64,000 nucleotides of DNA from Euborellia annulipes (taxonomy: Eukaryota; Arthropoda; Insecta; Dermaptera; Anisolabididae). The notes under the pieces are model-generated. The model had not been told where the DNA came from. It made no database searches and saw nothing but the letters and a program-made list of their open reading frames with translations. Below are positions 33,982 to 45,210 of the stretch, one piece after another. The number at the start of each line of letters is the position of its first letter. Positions within the stretch are counted from its first letter, which is position 1. The stretch lies in the NCBI GenBank assembly GCA_023213315.1, contig JAKCPI010004325.1, positions 62,001 through 126,000 of the forward strand, given 5' to 3'. The translations under genes and the position numbers were made by a program.

Positions 33982-34830
33982 TAACATATTCAGATAGATA
34001 AGAGAAAGTAAAAATATATATAGTAAAAATCTATCATAATTTAAATAAGCGAGTGCGTACTGTGGTCCAACAGTAGGGCATGTTGAGCGTAAATCGACAA
34101 GATCCGTGGTGCAACTCCCGGCGGTACCTACATTTTTCGCTTATTTAAATTAATAAATACTTGGTTATATGTTTTTCATAATTACCTCATGGACCAACAC
34201 ATGATATATATAATTCTTTAAAAATATATTGATTTATAATTGTCACTTTTTGAAATCTATGTCAATGGTACAATAATAAATAAAAGAATTAATGTTTTTA
34301 TTTCAGGCGATTGGCACTTTCTGAAGCCTTTCTCTGTGCAGATAGTGTATTAGGAACCCTTCTTGATACTCTATCAGGACTTGTTGTTTATCCCAAAGTA
34401 ATTGAAAGGAGAATTGCTCAAGAATTGCCTTTCATGAGCGCCGAAAATGTGATCGTTGCAATGGTAGATGCAGGCGGTGATCGGCAGGAATGTCATGAAC
34501 AGGTTAGTGAATATTCTATGTCAAGACCTCCCTTAAGATTGAGATAATGATTTAGAAATATATATATTTATTATTTTTTAGGTACGTCTCCTTTCCTTAG
34601 AAGCGGCTGCCGAGGTGAAACAACATGGTCGAGATAACGATCTTGTAGAAAGAATACGCAAAAGTGATTATTTTAAGCCAATTCATGCAAAATTAGATAG
34701 TCTCTTGGACCCTAAGACATTCATTGGAAGAGCTCCTGAACAGGTTGACGATTTTCTCTCATTGGAAGTGAAGCCAGTCTTGGAGAGATATAAGGGCCGA
34801 ATTGCCAAACCTGTTCCCCTTGTAATTTAA
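30276..34830 (+). CDS. ADSL: Adenylosuccinate lyase
   Basis: Six exons: 30276-30416, 31564-31811, 32318-32666, 32749-33008, 34307-34502, 34582-34830 (stop); 480 aa, close to the animal enzyme (about 484). Catalyses two steps of purine synthesis: SAICAR to AICAR plus fumarate, and adenylosuccinate to AMP plus fumarate; cytosolic homotetramer. Visible family features: SPLSSRYAS near the start, RHDVMAHVH and HLGATSC in exon 2, the active-site His region [15 protein letters not shown], and the fumarate-lyase signature [11 protein letters not shown] (32860-32892) with the mobile-loop catalytic Ser. All six exons join in frame and no residue of the signature is missing. Intron 4 is swollen by a family P element, a SINE and other repeats. 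Confidence 0.97.
31015..31095. repeat. Half copy of the 6974-type MITE
   Basis: GTGCGTCATTTGG, G run, CATTTGCCCCTCC, CAAGGGCTCAT match the left part of the element at 6974-7209. In ADSL intron 1. Confidence 0.5.
33039..33820 (-). mobile_element. Family P element, interrupted by a SINE
   Basis: Palindrome end at 33039-33115 (GTGTGGCTGGTCGCACAGC ... GCTTGTCACACCAGATT) begins only 30 nt after the ADSL exon 4 donor; body resumes near 33410 after the SINE and ends in a CT/AT-rich hairpin. Confidence 0.65.
33250..33366 (-). repeat. tRNA-derived SINE, family 2
   Basis: Plus-strand view: AAGCCATTTGGTATCCAATT, then GGGGTCCGAACCCGCGAC (B box complement) and ACCTCTACATCAAGCCCGAG. A CACACTCACAC-rich stretch precedes it, as at 56112-56150. 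Confidence 0.65.
33826..33915. repeat. GC-rich 40-bp-arm hairpin
   Basis: GAAGACAAGTTT-CTCGGGTTAAG-CGCGTGGGGTGCTGAGA folds onto its near-exact complement with a loop of about 5 nt. Located in ADSL intron 4 between AT-rich flanks. Confidence 0.85.
33930..33975. repeat. (AT)n microsatellite
   Basis: Alternating AT run near 33949-33974. Confidence 0.7.
34038..34153 (+). repeat. tRNA-like sequence inside short inverted ends
   Basis: AATTTAAATAAGCGA at the left and its complement TCGCTTATTTAAATT at the right enclose TGGTCCAACAGTAGGGC (A-box-like) and GGTGCAACTCC (B-box-like). A tRNA-derived block within an inverted repeat, in ADSL intron 4. Confidence 0.5.
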
Positions 34831-35103
34831 ATACATAAGTCTTCCTCGATCAAAAACTAAAGGCCTGAGACTAACAGTAAGACATGTAGAAATATTTTAA
34901 TTTCATATTTTTTCTACTTAAAATTTTCTATTTTTTATACACGCATCATCAAAAGAATTCCAGCATATTTTCTTAATAATTTATTGAAAACTAGGAATTT
35001 TTGTTTATTTTTTGCAATAAATGATTTTAGGCCTATTTAATCAGACAGTCCAAAAGCAATCCTTAAACTTTGAAAATATTTTAAATAAAAGTTTTTTTTG
35101 TTT

Positions 35104-35215
35104 AACGTCTTCTTCGGCATATGAGGCTATTTAAATCCTGTCCCATTTTATTTCAATTGATTGGTATCCAATTCAAATGAAATAAATGGGTCGAGATGCC
35201 GAACCCTAGACCTAA
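35104..35215 (-). repeat. tRNA-derived SINE, family 1
   Basis: CTTCTTCGGCATATGAGG and CAATTGATTGGTATCC body; the tRNA-like head is decayed. Confidence 0.55.
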
Positions 35216-35639
35216 AATATAAGTTTCTTATAACATAATTTTAGACGTATTGTGAATCTCTCTCGTGTTCAAGAGTTTAACTATTTTGGGAATAGATGAA
35301 ATTAAGATGCAATTTTATTTAGAAAAAAGTTCTGTTTTTTTTTTTTATACTGTTGAGTCTATATTCTTTTAGATTTTTTATGATTATCAAAAGAGTAGCC
35401 CTATATAAAAGTTTTTGTAAATATTTGAAATTGTTATCAATTGAAAAATAAACCGCAAATAAATCTGTGTACATATAAATCTCCACTTCTAATATATATT
35501 TCTATAAATATTAATATAAATAAATGAATCTCAAAATAAGTTTTATTTTTGTGCAATATTGTTATTAAACTACCACTCAGTGACTCATATCTGTAATCAC
35601 ATTACATCGGTCATCAGCAATAATAGTCTCGAGTTCAAA

Positions 35640-36045
35640 GATTCGTTTTCTGTTCTAGGAGGGACAATTACGTCAATGCTCTGCCGAATTGAAATCAATT
35701 ATCCCACCCAATGCAACACAAGGGAGGCATCCTCCCAGCATCCCTATGCTGTTCAGATCACGACTAACAGAACTAGTCAATTCCATTCTTCCTTTGTCCC
35801 CATGACCTCCCGCGATTGGAACAAGCTCCTTGAGTCTATTTTCCCCAAAACCTACAATCTTCAGACTTTCAAGTCAAATCTCAACAAGCATCTTCACAGT
35901 TCCTGCGGTTGAGTTCCCCTTTTATGCTTCTCCTTTATTTATTAATATATTTTTTTCACTATATTCCTCCTGGCTGCATGTGACCACTGGTCATTATAGG
36001 CCTTCAGACCTTACGCACCCATTCCAAAAAAAAAAAAAAAAAGTG
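35640..36045 (+). pseudogene. LINE tail with poly(A), second copy
   Basis: Same C-terminal coding block as 8686-8998 ([19 protein letters not shown]), a deletion near TGCAACACAAGG, the same 3' UTR (TCCTGGCTGCATGTGACC) and an A run at 36026-36042. Confidence 0.75.
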
Positions 36046-36599
36046 AATCACGACCTTCACCAGTTATTCGTGCCATAACTGATCCTTTATGCCAGTCTTA
36101 CCCTTCCCACAAGCGTCAGCTTTTTTCCAATTACATGTCTCTAAATAAGGAAATAAGGCAAAAATATTTTTTTGAAGGTATTTTTCTGTAACTATGTTAC
36201 TTTTTGAATTTCACTGCTCTCTACAGATATGATTTCCAACAAGAAACTTCTCGAATGCTGCTCTTTTCAACAACTAACCAACCATGCTGAACACGGAGGG
36301 GGATAAATCCCTGGAACCCGGACATTTTAAACTTCAACCATAAATTCTTAGTGGAAAAAAATTTAATTACTATTCAATAGAATGCTACAACTCTAAACGT
36401 TTTAAGACAAAAAGAATATTTAAAAATATTTTCATCAAAATTGTCTCTCTGAAACCACAGCCCTGAGGAATCAACTTGTGGAACATTCTCCTGCCAAAGA
36501 ATTCAAAATAAAAAATACACATACAATAAACCTAGGCAGCCGAGAGAGCAAACTTAAAAAATATCACTAAATGCCAATTCATCCACAACAAAGTATGGC

Positions 36600-36725
36600 C
36601 CGGAGGCTGTAGCATAGCGGTAATGCTACTGTAGTGTATCCGATCTGTGTAGTGGTAGAAGGTTTTGTGCTGCAAATCGGTCGTTCGCATTGTTGCAATA
36701 AAAATTTATTTCCATTGAATTGTCT
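36600..36725 (+). repeat. tRNA-headed repeat
   Basis: GGCTGTAGCATAGCGGTAAT (A-box-like), CGGTCGTTCGCATTG (B-box-like), then AAAATTTATTTCCATTGAAT as in SINE bodies. Confidence 0.45.
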
Positions 36726-37720
36726 ATCAAAAATCTGGTGTGACTGGCGCACAGCACACAACTTTCTCTTACCCTTCGGTAAGAGAAAGTTGCGCACTGT
36801 GCTGGTCACACCAGATTTTTTGTGTCGAGATATATTTAGTTTCCGATAGCACCTTAGTTTCAAACTTGCATTTTAAATGTTGACTGCTTCAAATAAACTA
36901 TGGTTATTTTTCAAAATTTTAATCTCATATTTGGACATTTTATACACAATATAGATTCGTAAATAAATACAAAATTTCATAAGAATTGGAAAAAAAAATT
37001 TTAAATGCCTAAAAAGTTCCAAAGGGGACCCCCCTTTTGAATCGAAATTAACATACAAATCCCTATAGGAAATTAACATTGGCCAAATGCGAAGATAAGG
37101 TAGAAAAATTTAAAACGCGTAGAAAGAGAGAAGATAGTTTTGTGAGAGAGAGAGATATGTTTTCTCCGAAAAAAAAAATGGGCGTTTAAATAATAATTGA
37201 TTTTTAATCTAATAAAAAGAAAAAGATTTAAATTCGGTTACCATGGCAACCATTTATTTCTCCTATCTTTCCTATGAAGCACAAGAGTAAAGTGTGCTTC
37301 AAACAATTTTGAGGGCAAAACGAGAATATACATTTGAAAGAGCATCTAAAAAATAATTGATTTTTGAATTTTAATCAAAATCGTTAGAGCGAATTTTGAG
37401 AAAATCGAAAAAAAAACTGAAAAAGTACATCAGTAAAGTACTAGTACTCTTTGGCCGATTTTGATTAAAAGCTTATTTTGTCGGTCCCGGGGGTGTTTAA
37501 CTTAAATATAAAATTTCAGCCTCATAGCTCAATTCCTTCATGCTTAAAATTGACACACACACACAGACAGACAGACAGACAGACCATGTCGCGAAAACCA
37601 CTTTTTTGGATTCAGGGGACCTCAAAACGTGAAGATCCATCAAAATCTCGACATCGAATTTTTGACATGAAACCAATACTTTCTCTCTCTATATATTTCT
37701 ATATAGGGTACGAGAAAGTA
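36726..37720 (-). mobile_element. Family P element with an internal insertion
   Basis: Intact palindrome (36728-36820), unrelated sequence at about 36870-37230, then body and terminal hairpin ending GAGAAAGTA near 37720. Confidence 0.7.
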
Positions 37721-37737
37721 AAATTAAATAAATGAGG

Positions 37738-38001
37738 CAGGGGCGTATTTAAGGGGGGGGCCGAGGGGGCCCGCCCCCCCCCCCGAAATTTCCCAAACAC
37801 ATATACATATATAAGGATATACAGACATCAGCGCAACAAATTTTTACGCAGGATGGACAACTTTGGTTCCGCAATAGAAAAATGTTCCTCAAAAAATTTC
37901 GTGTGAAAAAAAGTATAGTTTCTTAAAAAAAAAATTTTCCTCAGAAAAATTTTTGAGTTTGGGCCCCCCCCCCCGAAAAAAAATTTCTATATACGCCCCT
38001 G
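37738..38001. mobile_element. hAT-type MITE (264 bp)
   Basis: Ends CAGGGGCGTATTTA / TATATACGCCCCTG; perfect 8-bp duplication AAATGAGG at 37730-37737 and 38002-38009. Confidence 0.9.
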
Positions 38002-38009
38002 AAATGAGG

Positions 38010-38180
38010 TATTTGCTTGTGATATCATGGGTCAAGGGTTCGCATCCCATCTTATGCGACAAAAATTTATTTCATTTGGATTGACAACCAATCCAATTGA
38101 AATAACTAAAGACTGGGTCTAAATGACCTTCGATGCCGAAAGAACCTTAAATGAAATTTTAAAAAATAAATAAATGGGAT
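38010..38180 (+). repeat. tRNA-derived SINE, family 1
   Basis: GGGTTCGCATCCC (B box), AAAAATTTATTTCATTTGG body, GATGCCGAAAGAACC end. Confidence 0.65.
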
Positions 38181-38984
38181 CTAGATAGCCTCAGATGGCC
38201 AAAAAGATTAAACAAATAATAAAAGATAACACAAGGCTAGAAATTTTTGAAATTCACCGCCCAATTACCAGGGAACAAATATATATATATATACCACAGA
38301 GTATATATATATACTCTGTGGAACAAATCGAAGCTAAAGCGCGCCAAAAATGCAACTTGGTTCAATCAAAGAGTATAAGACAAGGTATAAGATCTCTTTG
38401 TGTTCAATAACCAACTAATCAGCAACTAATTTCCATCTTAACACATCTTTTATTTAATAGTAAGTAAATCTCTTCATTTTAATTTTATAATACAAGAAAA
38501 TAAATTTAACAATCATTATCTACTTTTATTTATTTTTTGATCTTGTATTTAAAAAAAAAATCTTGATGGAAACAATTCAAGGTTTTTAAAGAGATAAAAA
38601 TCACTTTTATTTATTTATTTTTTGGCTTCTAGCCTTAAAAATCAATTGAATACTAGTGTCATCTCTGTTTTACATAAATCATTTAATCAGATGACGAAAC
38701 CAACGGTTCATTTGCATTACAAAGAAAATATTAATTAAATTCAGATTATATTATTTATATATTCTTTGGTCTATGTATTCAATGACGATAATTAAAATAT
38801 TAGGGACAGATTTCAACTTCAAGACTTTAAATCTCCAATCAGATAAGGCATAAATCATGGGATAACGTCAAATTCAAAAATACATTTTGTTTAAACAAAC
38901 TCTAGGTAAACATTCTTTTTATTTAATGACAAATCCGTCCACTTCTTATTCTTTTGCCTCTACCTGAACAATTGATTGTTAAAG

Positions 38985-41900
38985 ATGGTGCTTATTAATA
39001 GCGTGTTTGATACTCATCCAGTTAAAGAGTATGTCATTATTAAAAATTGTTGATAGAGCAAATAATTGTCAGAAGAATAGAAATATTTTGCTTGAACTTA
39101 TTATTAGATTCTATTGTTTGTAAGGGAGATAAAAAATTTTTTGTTGTATAAATCTCTATATTTTTGACAAATTTTATGTATTTTTAACTATTGTTTCTTG
39201 ATGGCTGGATATTATGATATGAGGATGCGTTACAAGGGCAGCCAATCTATTAAATCAATAGAATCAATAAATCGATTTTTGTTTTATTTTTCGCCTTGGC
39301 TGCCCTTGTAACGCATTCTCATATTATATATTTTTATTTTCATTTTATTATTTGTCTAATTTTATCTTAATCTTGTGTATTTATTACAGAACTGGAGATG
39401 GGCTTCAATGGTGGCAAAGACGGAGATACCATCTCAGTGTTATCCTCTTTTTTGGATATTCAATTTCCTATTGTTTTCGAACCAATTTGGCCCTTGCACT
39501 CGTTGCCATGACAAATTCAAGAGAAGACAATGGTACCCTGATTGAGGTAGGCCGTTCCTTACTTCCTTGGGCACATAACTTTCTCTTAACTTCGGTAATC
39601 AAAAGTTGTGCCGAGCCCTAGGACTAGTTTTGTCCTTAAAGACTATTTAAAAAAAATTTGTAGGATTTTCACAAAATGTGCCGCCCCAGGCGCGCGCCTT
39701 GTCCGCCTTTTCGGAAATACGCCCCTGATCAAAATTATAAACTAAATAATACCTAATTTTAAACTTATTAATTATTTAATCAAATTGTGATTGTTATATT
39801 ATGTTTTAGGCTGAATTTGATTGGGACCTGGCTCTTCAGGGACATATGTTATCAGCATTTTATTATGGATATGTGTTTTCCCAAGTTTTCGGTGGATGGC
39901 TATCTTCTCATTACGGCCCTCGTTTAATCTTGGCTCTCTCTGTAGGAATTCCTGCATTACTTACCATTCTAACACCACTAGCAGCTCAAGGGGGACCATT
40001 TGGCATGATTATTATGCGAGTTCTTATGGGAATATCTTCGGTAACTAAGTCTTATTATATTTAAAAAGTGGGTAGATTTTGAATTGGATATAGGAGACTT
40101 TGAGAAGGAATTAAATAAAAAATTTTTATTTAACTTTGCTGAGTCTCCTATATATTTAAAAATATATATATTTTTTTTTATTTTTTTTTTATAAAATTTC
40201 AGGGTGGTTTGTATCCTTCAAATCAATCTATCTGGGCTCGATGGGCCCCCACTTTGGAAAAAAGTATGCTTATAAGTTTTTCATATTCGGGTTCTTCTTC
40301 AGGAACAGTACTCACTTTATTACTAGGAGGAGTATTGGCGGAGAAATTTGGATGGTCCATTTTGTTCTATAGCGTAGGTGAATATATCTTTTAATTATTT
40401 TGATTAATTTATAAATGAAGTTAATATTTATCAAAATAAATTACTTTTCATTCATTGGCATTACCCTATTCGTCAACCTTGATTGAATTACTAATTAAAT
40501 TATGCATTTTTTTATTTGTTATTAATTTTATATTTTAATTTAACTTTATTCCAGGGATTTTAGGAATTATTTGGAGTACAATATGGTTTTTATTTGCAAG
40601 AGACAGTCCTGAATTAGATCCAAAAATTAACTCTAAAGAATGTGTTTATATTTTGGAAAATTTACAAGGAGCTAAGAAGGTAAATTTATTACTTTTTTTT
40701 AAATTATATTTATTCATTATCGAAAATTATTTTAAATTGGTGTCAACTCAATGATGGAACTCTGCTGGCTATAAATAAATAAAAATTTTTAATATACTCT
40801 GTCTTGTGATTCATAATAATTATAATAATAATTATTATTCTCATTTTTACAGGTAATATTTATTTTTCGAAAATTTTGTGTATTTTGAAACGAAATTTTT
40901 TATGAGGACCTTCTATGGATTACAGGAAAATTATTTTCATCCCGAACCGCCTAGTTTATTGGATTGTATACTCCTTTGAAGTGATTTTGATGATAACGTT
41001 ATTACTTCAAAGCCGAACGTCTATACTATTGAGAGTTTTTATAAATCAGAAGCTCCTACATTGGCTGACTCCTTTTCTACCAATTATCATATACTTATAT
41101 CTGTAGTCACTTAACATCTAGAGCATCGTAATTATCACATATTTTTGAATTCCATCACTGAGCCAACTCTATTTGGCCTACTGTAATAATATAAAGTCTT
41201 CGATAGATGTTTCGTTTCTTATTATTATTATTAAATTAAAATGATTACTTTTTTTCTCTAATAGAAAGTGGATCTTCCTTGGGTACCAATTCTTTGTTCT
41301 CTTCCAATCTGGGCCCATATAATTGCGAACTTTAGTAATTTTTGGTCTTTTAATATTCTACATGGTCAATTGCCAACTTATTTAAAAGGTAAAGAATTTT
41401 CACTTAATTTTATTCATTTATTATATCTGTGAGGAGGTTAAGCTTATAATCCTGAGTTGAAGTCAACTCGAGTTCAAAAGCAACCTCATAGCAAAAAATT
41501 ATCCAACTCTATTTGAGATGCCTCCTCTTGAGGAGAAACATGAACTCACCTCAGTATTATCTTCATGAAAGTTACTGACATGTTATGTTTACTCTGAGTG
41601 GAAAACTCAGAGTAACCATAACGTGTCAGTTCTATCACTCATGCTTGAAGAGACAGATCTCTAAGCTAATCTCTTCTCTTTAATTATAATTACAATTTTT
41701 TCCGTTTAAATTCAAACGAAAATACGGATAATTACATATAATGAAAATTAACCTATTAGCCTTTCTTTTCTTTTTTTAAGAGATTTTTGGCATCTTTAGG
41801 ATGACTATAAACTTTTTTCTAATAATCGTAATCAACATCCATGAACCCTGACATATAGAAAAAACATATAACAATAACAAAAAATTTATTTTAGTCTGAC

Positions 41901-42888
41901 AACTAATATTAAGTATAATGCAATTTTATTTTGGATTTTTAACCCATTTTAAATGAAGTAATTAATTTCTATTCCATTTATTTTTAGATATTCTCAATTT
42001 CGATTTGGCTACAGTTGGTTTCTTATCTGCTGTTCCTCATTTATGTGAATCGATCACCCTTCCTTTAAGTGGTTGGCTCGCTGATTGGTCTATTTCTCGT
42101 GGATTTTTTAGCACTACTATAGTGAGTTCTTTTCCATAATTTTAATCAGACTAAATTTTTATTTTCTCCCATTTCACCTCCGTAAGCCGCGTTAAAGAAC
42201 TTTTTTCCAATATTGAATTTGAATTTTAATCATTCTTTTTTTTTTAGATTCGAAAACTCTGGATTTCATTTGGTTTTATTGGTATTTCAATATTTATATT
42301 ACTTACGCTTGTAATCGAAAATGCAGGAGGTAAGGAAATATAAAAGAAAATGCAATTAGGCCTAGTAATAAATAATAAATATCTGAAATGTATAAAATTA
42401 TTTTTCAGGAGTGGTGGCCTGTTTCTCTCTGGCAATTGCTTTGAATTCAATAGTCTTCAGCGCAATTTTGGTGAACCCTATAGATTTAGCACGAGAACAT
42501 GCTAGTTTCATCTACGGTCTTAGTAGCTCTATAGGATGTGTTTCGGGGATCCTTGGCCCCATTCTCACGGGTTATTTGGTACAAGATAAGGTATAGAAAA
42601 TTCATTCTTTTAATTATTATTAAGCAAAAATACACTCGATATTTCCTTATTCTTATTAATTATTTATTTAATCGGAAGTTAGTCATTTGTAATTATTAAA
42701 AAAGAAAAAGATTTGAAGCACAAACGAGTTCCAAATGACTGCTTTGTTAATATAAATATTTACAGACTTTGGAGAGTTGGATGATTGTCTTCTTCATCAT
42801 TTCTGGATTTTCTATTGCGGCTCTCATTGTGTTCCTTATATTTGGTACAGCCGAACAACAATCTTGGGCTAAAGAACAACAAACATAA
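38985..42888 (+). CDS. SLC17-family organic anion / phosphate transporter, paralogue 1
   Basis: Ten exons: 38985-39028, 39390-39546, 39810-40040, 40203-40377, 40555-40679, 41265-41388, 41988-42121, 42248-42329, 42409-42590, 42766-42888 (stop); 458 aa, normal for SLC17 (MFS, 12 TM). Exon 1 (MVLINSVFDTHPVKE) is inferred from frame, a good GTATGT donor and similarity of layout to the paralogues. Family features: FRTNLALALVAMT at the end of TM1, FDWDLALQGHMLSAFYYGYV with GGWL in TM2, and QSIWARWAPTLEKS in TM4. SLC17 members carry organic anions such as sialic acid or glutamate, or phosphate, with H+ or Na+; substrate cannot be told here. First of three tandem copies. Confidence 0.92.
39205..39330. 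repeat. Foldback element
   Basis: ATGAGGATGCGTTACAAGGG pairs with CCCTTGTAACGCATTCTCAT; in intron 1 of SLC17 paralogue 1. Confidence 0.75.
41577..41628. repeat. Short hairpin
   Basis: CTGACATGTTATGTTTACTC..GAGTAACCATAACGTGTCAG, arms about 22 nt, intron 6 of paralogue 1. Confidence 0.6.
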
Positions 42889-43065
42889 TAATAAAGAAAA
42901 TATTTTTTATTAATAAACCATAAGAAAATAAAATACTTAACTACACCTCTAAAGAGAATTATTATATTAAGATTTATTGTATTTATTCTATAGAATTTGG
43001 TCCCTCAAAACAAAAGGGCTTTGCAAGGAGTTAAAATTTCCTATCCAAACCAACCAAACATGCAA

Positions 43066-43330
43066 CATATAAATGGACGATGATAAGCATAAAGGAACCA
43101 AGCGCCATAATTATCTAAATTTAGATAAGACCGCTATCTTGTAGGGAAAAAGAAGATCTACCTCTTTATTTAAATCACATCATTATTACTCTGTCCACTT
43201 TTTTTCTATAAAAGAAGAAAAAAAGTCATTGCCATTGGTTTTGTTTACAATTGTGTAAATAAAATGCCCATTATCTCAGATTTAGGTTAATGTCGCTTGG
43301 TTCCTTTATGCATAACATCGTCCAAATATA
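43066..43330. repeat. Foldback element
   Basis: TGGACGATGATAAGCATAAA GGAACCAAGCG pairs with CGCTTGGTTCCTTTATGCAT AACATCGTCCA, arms about 60 nt, 140-nt centre. Confidence 0.75.
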
Positions 43331-43590
43331 CATCTAAATATCTCCTAAGATCCGATACTTCGAAGTGATATGTGTACTTGTATTCCCTTCCGTGCACGAG
43401 GCACCAACCGTTTTTTTGCCTTAGCTTTTACTTAAATAAAAAAAAATTTAAAATTATTAATCAATCCCTCGACAGGTTAATTTTTTTCAATTTATAAATA
43501 GTTTGCTACTCGAACACTAAACATGGTGAATTTGTGATTAATTTTTTTCCCAGACGGGATCAATCCTTTGAAAAAGGTCCAGGCTATTGC

Positions 43591-43733
43591 CATGGGCGTA
43601 ACTATAGAATATAGCTGGGGGGGGGGGGGTATGGGACCAGCCATCCTCCGGGGGGAGGCCCATATTGTCTCAATTTTTCTTGGGGCTTGGTGCCTACTGG
43701 AGGGGGGGGGGGGTCCTCTTAGTTATGCCCATG
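43591..43733. mobile_element. hAT-type MITE (143 bp)
   Basis: Ends CATGGGCGTAACTA / TTAGTTATGCCCATG; perfect 8-bp duplication GCTATTGC (43583-43590, 43734-43741). Confidence 0.88.
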
Positions 43734-45210
43734 GCTATTGCTAAATTTTTTTCAGTATAATCTTGTAGATTCTTAATCCTCTCTCTCCTGGTCCCTATCT
43801 TTTTATACCAGTTATTTGTTGAATAAGCCTGTTGGTAGAAATATAAATTTTTTTTGACAAGCTTATTTAAAATAATATAAATTATTTTTATTGCAACTTG
43901 CCCCGTGTGCGATATGAATAGATAAATAAAAAAAAAAGTTAGCTTAATCAATTTAAATATTTAAAAAAGTCTCAAGATATTCAATTAGATTTTTAAACAA
44001 ATATTGCCTTCTCTTATCACTACCCAAACAAACCAAAGCTTAATCAATCATTACGGCAAATCATCAAACAATATATTATCCGCCCTATCAATTTTCTAAA
44101 GTTGCGAAATGGAGAATAATTTAATTATGGATAGGGAAAATCAATATAATATTATTTCTTTGATTATTGATTTTGCAATTTTTTCATTTATTTGCTTTTC
44201 TTAAATTATTATTGTTTTCTCTAAGAGAAAGGACCGGAGGGAGGAAATGCTATCTGCTTTGTCTCAATTCTCGAGTGGTAGATTTACGAATTTACAATAG
44301 GGGCGGCTGCTGCAAATTAGCTGAACCTCAAACCAAATATCTATCTTTGCAAAAGTAACAGGTATCAATAGAGAAAATATACCTAATGCGGGAGGGGAGG
44401 GGGGGGAGAACAAGTTGTTTAGACAATTTTTTTTTTTTTGGAAAAAATTTTATTTTTAATATAAAATTTAAAAAATTAATATTTAAAAATATGATTTGTA
44501 TATATATTCTGGTAAACAAGTACAGAATGAAACTTTAAATTACCGAAAATAAGAAAAAATTGCGTTCTGTGCGACTAGTCACACCAGATCCCTCCCCCAA
44601 CCCGAGAAACTCCTCCCGAGGATCCGCAATTGGCAGGAGAGGATGTCAGCCAAACAGGATAGCCTCTATCGAATGAAAATCCCAATAAAAGAAAACGTTT
44701 TGGCTTTAATTAAATAATGCCATTTTCAGTTTAATGAGCTGGAAGCTCAAACTGTTTGGCTATTTACTTTATAAAATTTTCTCATAAAAACGAATAAACC
44801 ATACTAAGCCCAAAAGTAGCCAAAAATGAAATTAACATAATTACCTTGAAATAAATATTGAAAAAGGAAATAGAATGAAAAATAAATTCACAGTGTTCTG
44901 ATACGTTTTAAATAGGGAGTAATTAAATTGTAATTATTTATCATTTTCTAAAAAATTAATTCCACGAATGAAATTATAAAATTGAGAAAAATAAATTTTT
45001 ATCTGATTATCTCACATCTATATGATATAACATGTTTGAATGTGAATTAAAAGATATGATGAATTCATAATGACAACTCAAGTAATAAACGAAAGATTAA
45101 ATGAATTAACCTGCGAGGAGATTTGCTTCTCTCACAGTCTAGACTTCATGTTAAGTTAACTTAATTTTATTATTTAAAATTTCTATTGTTTCTTAATATA
45201 AAAAAAAAAA

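Larger units (their letters stand above)
34831..38984. other. ADSL to SLC17 intergenic region, mobile elements only
   Basis: Holds the ADSL 3' UTR, a SINE, a LINE tail, a tRNA-headed repeat, a family P element and a hAT MITE (listed separately), plus A/T-rich filler at 38180-38980. No host gene seen. Confidence 0.55.
42889..45210. other. Intergenic between SLC17 paralogues 1 and 2
   Basis: No gene seen. Contains a foldback, a hAT MITE (both listed), a family P palindrome scrap at 44523-44595 and fragments of G-run repeats (44375-44410, 44590-44640). Confidence 0.5.
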
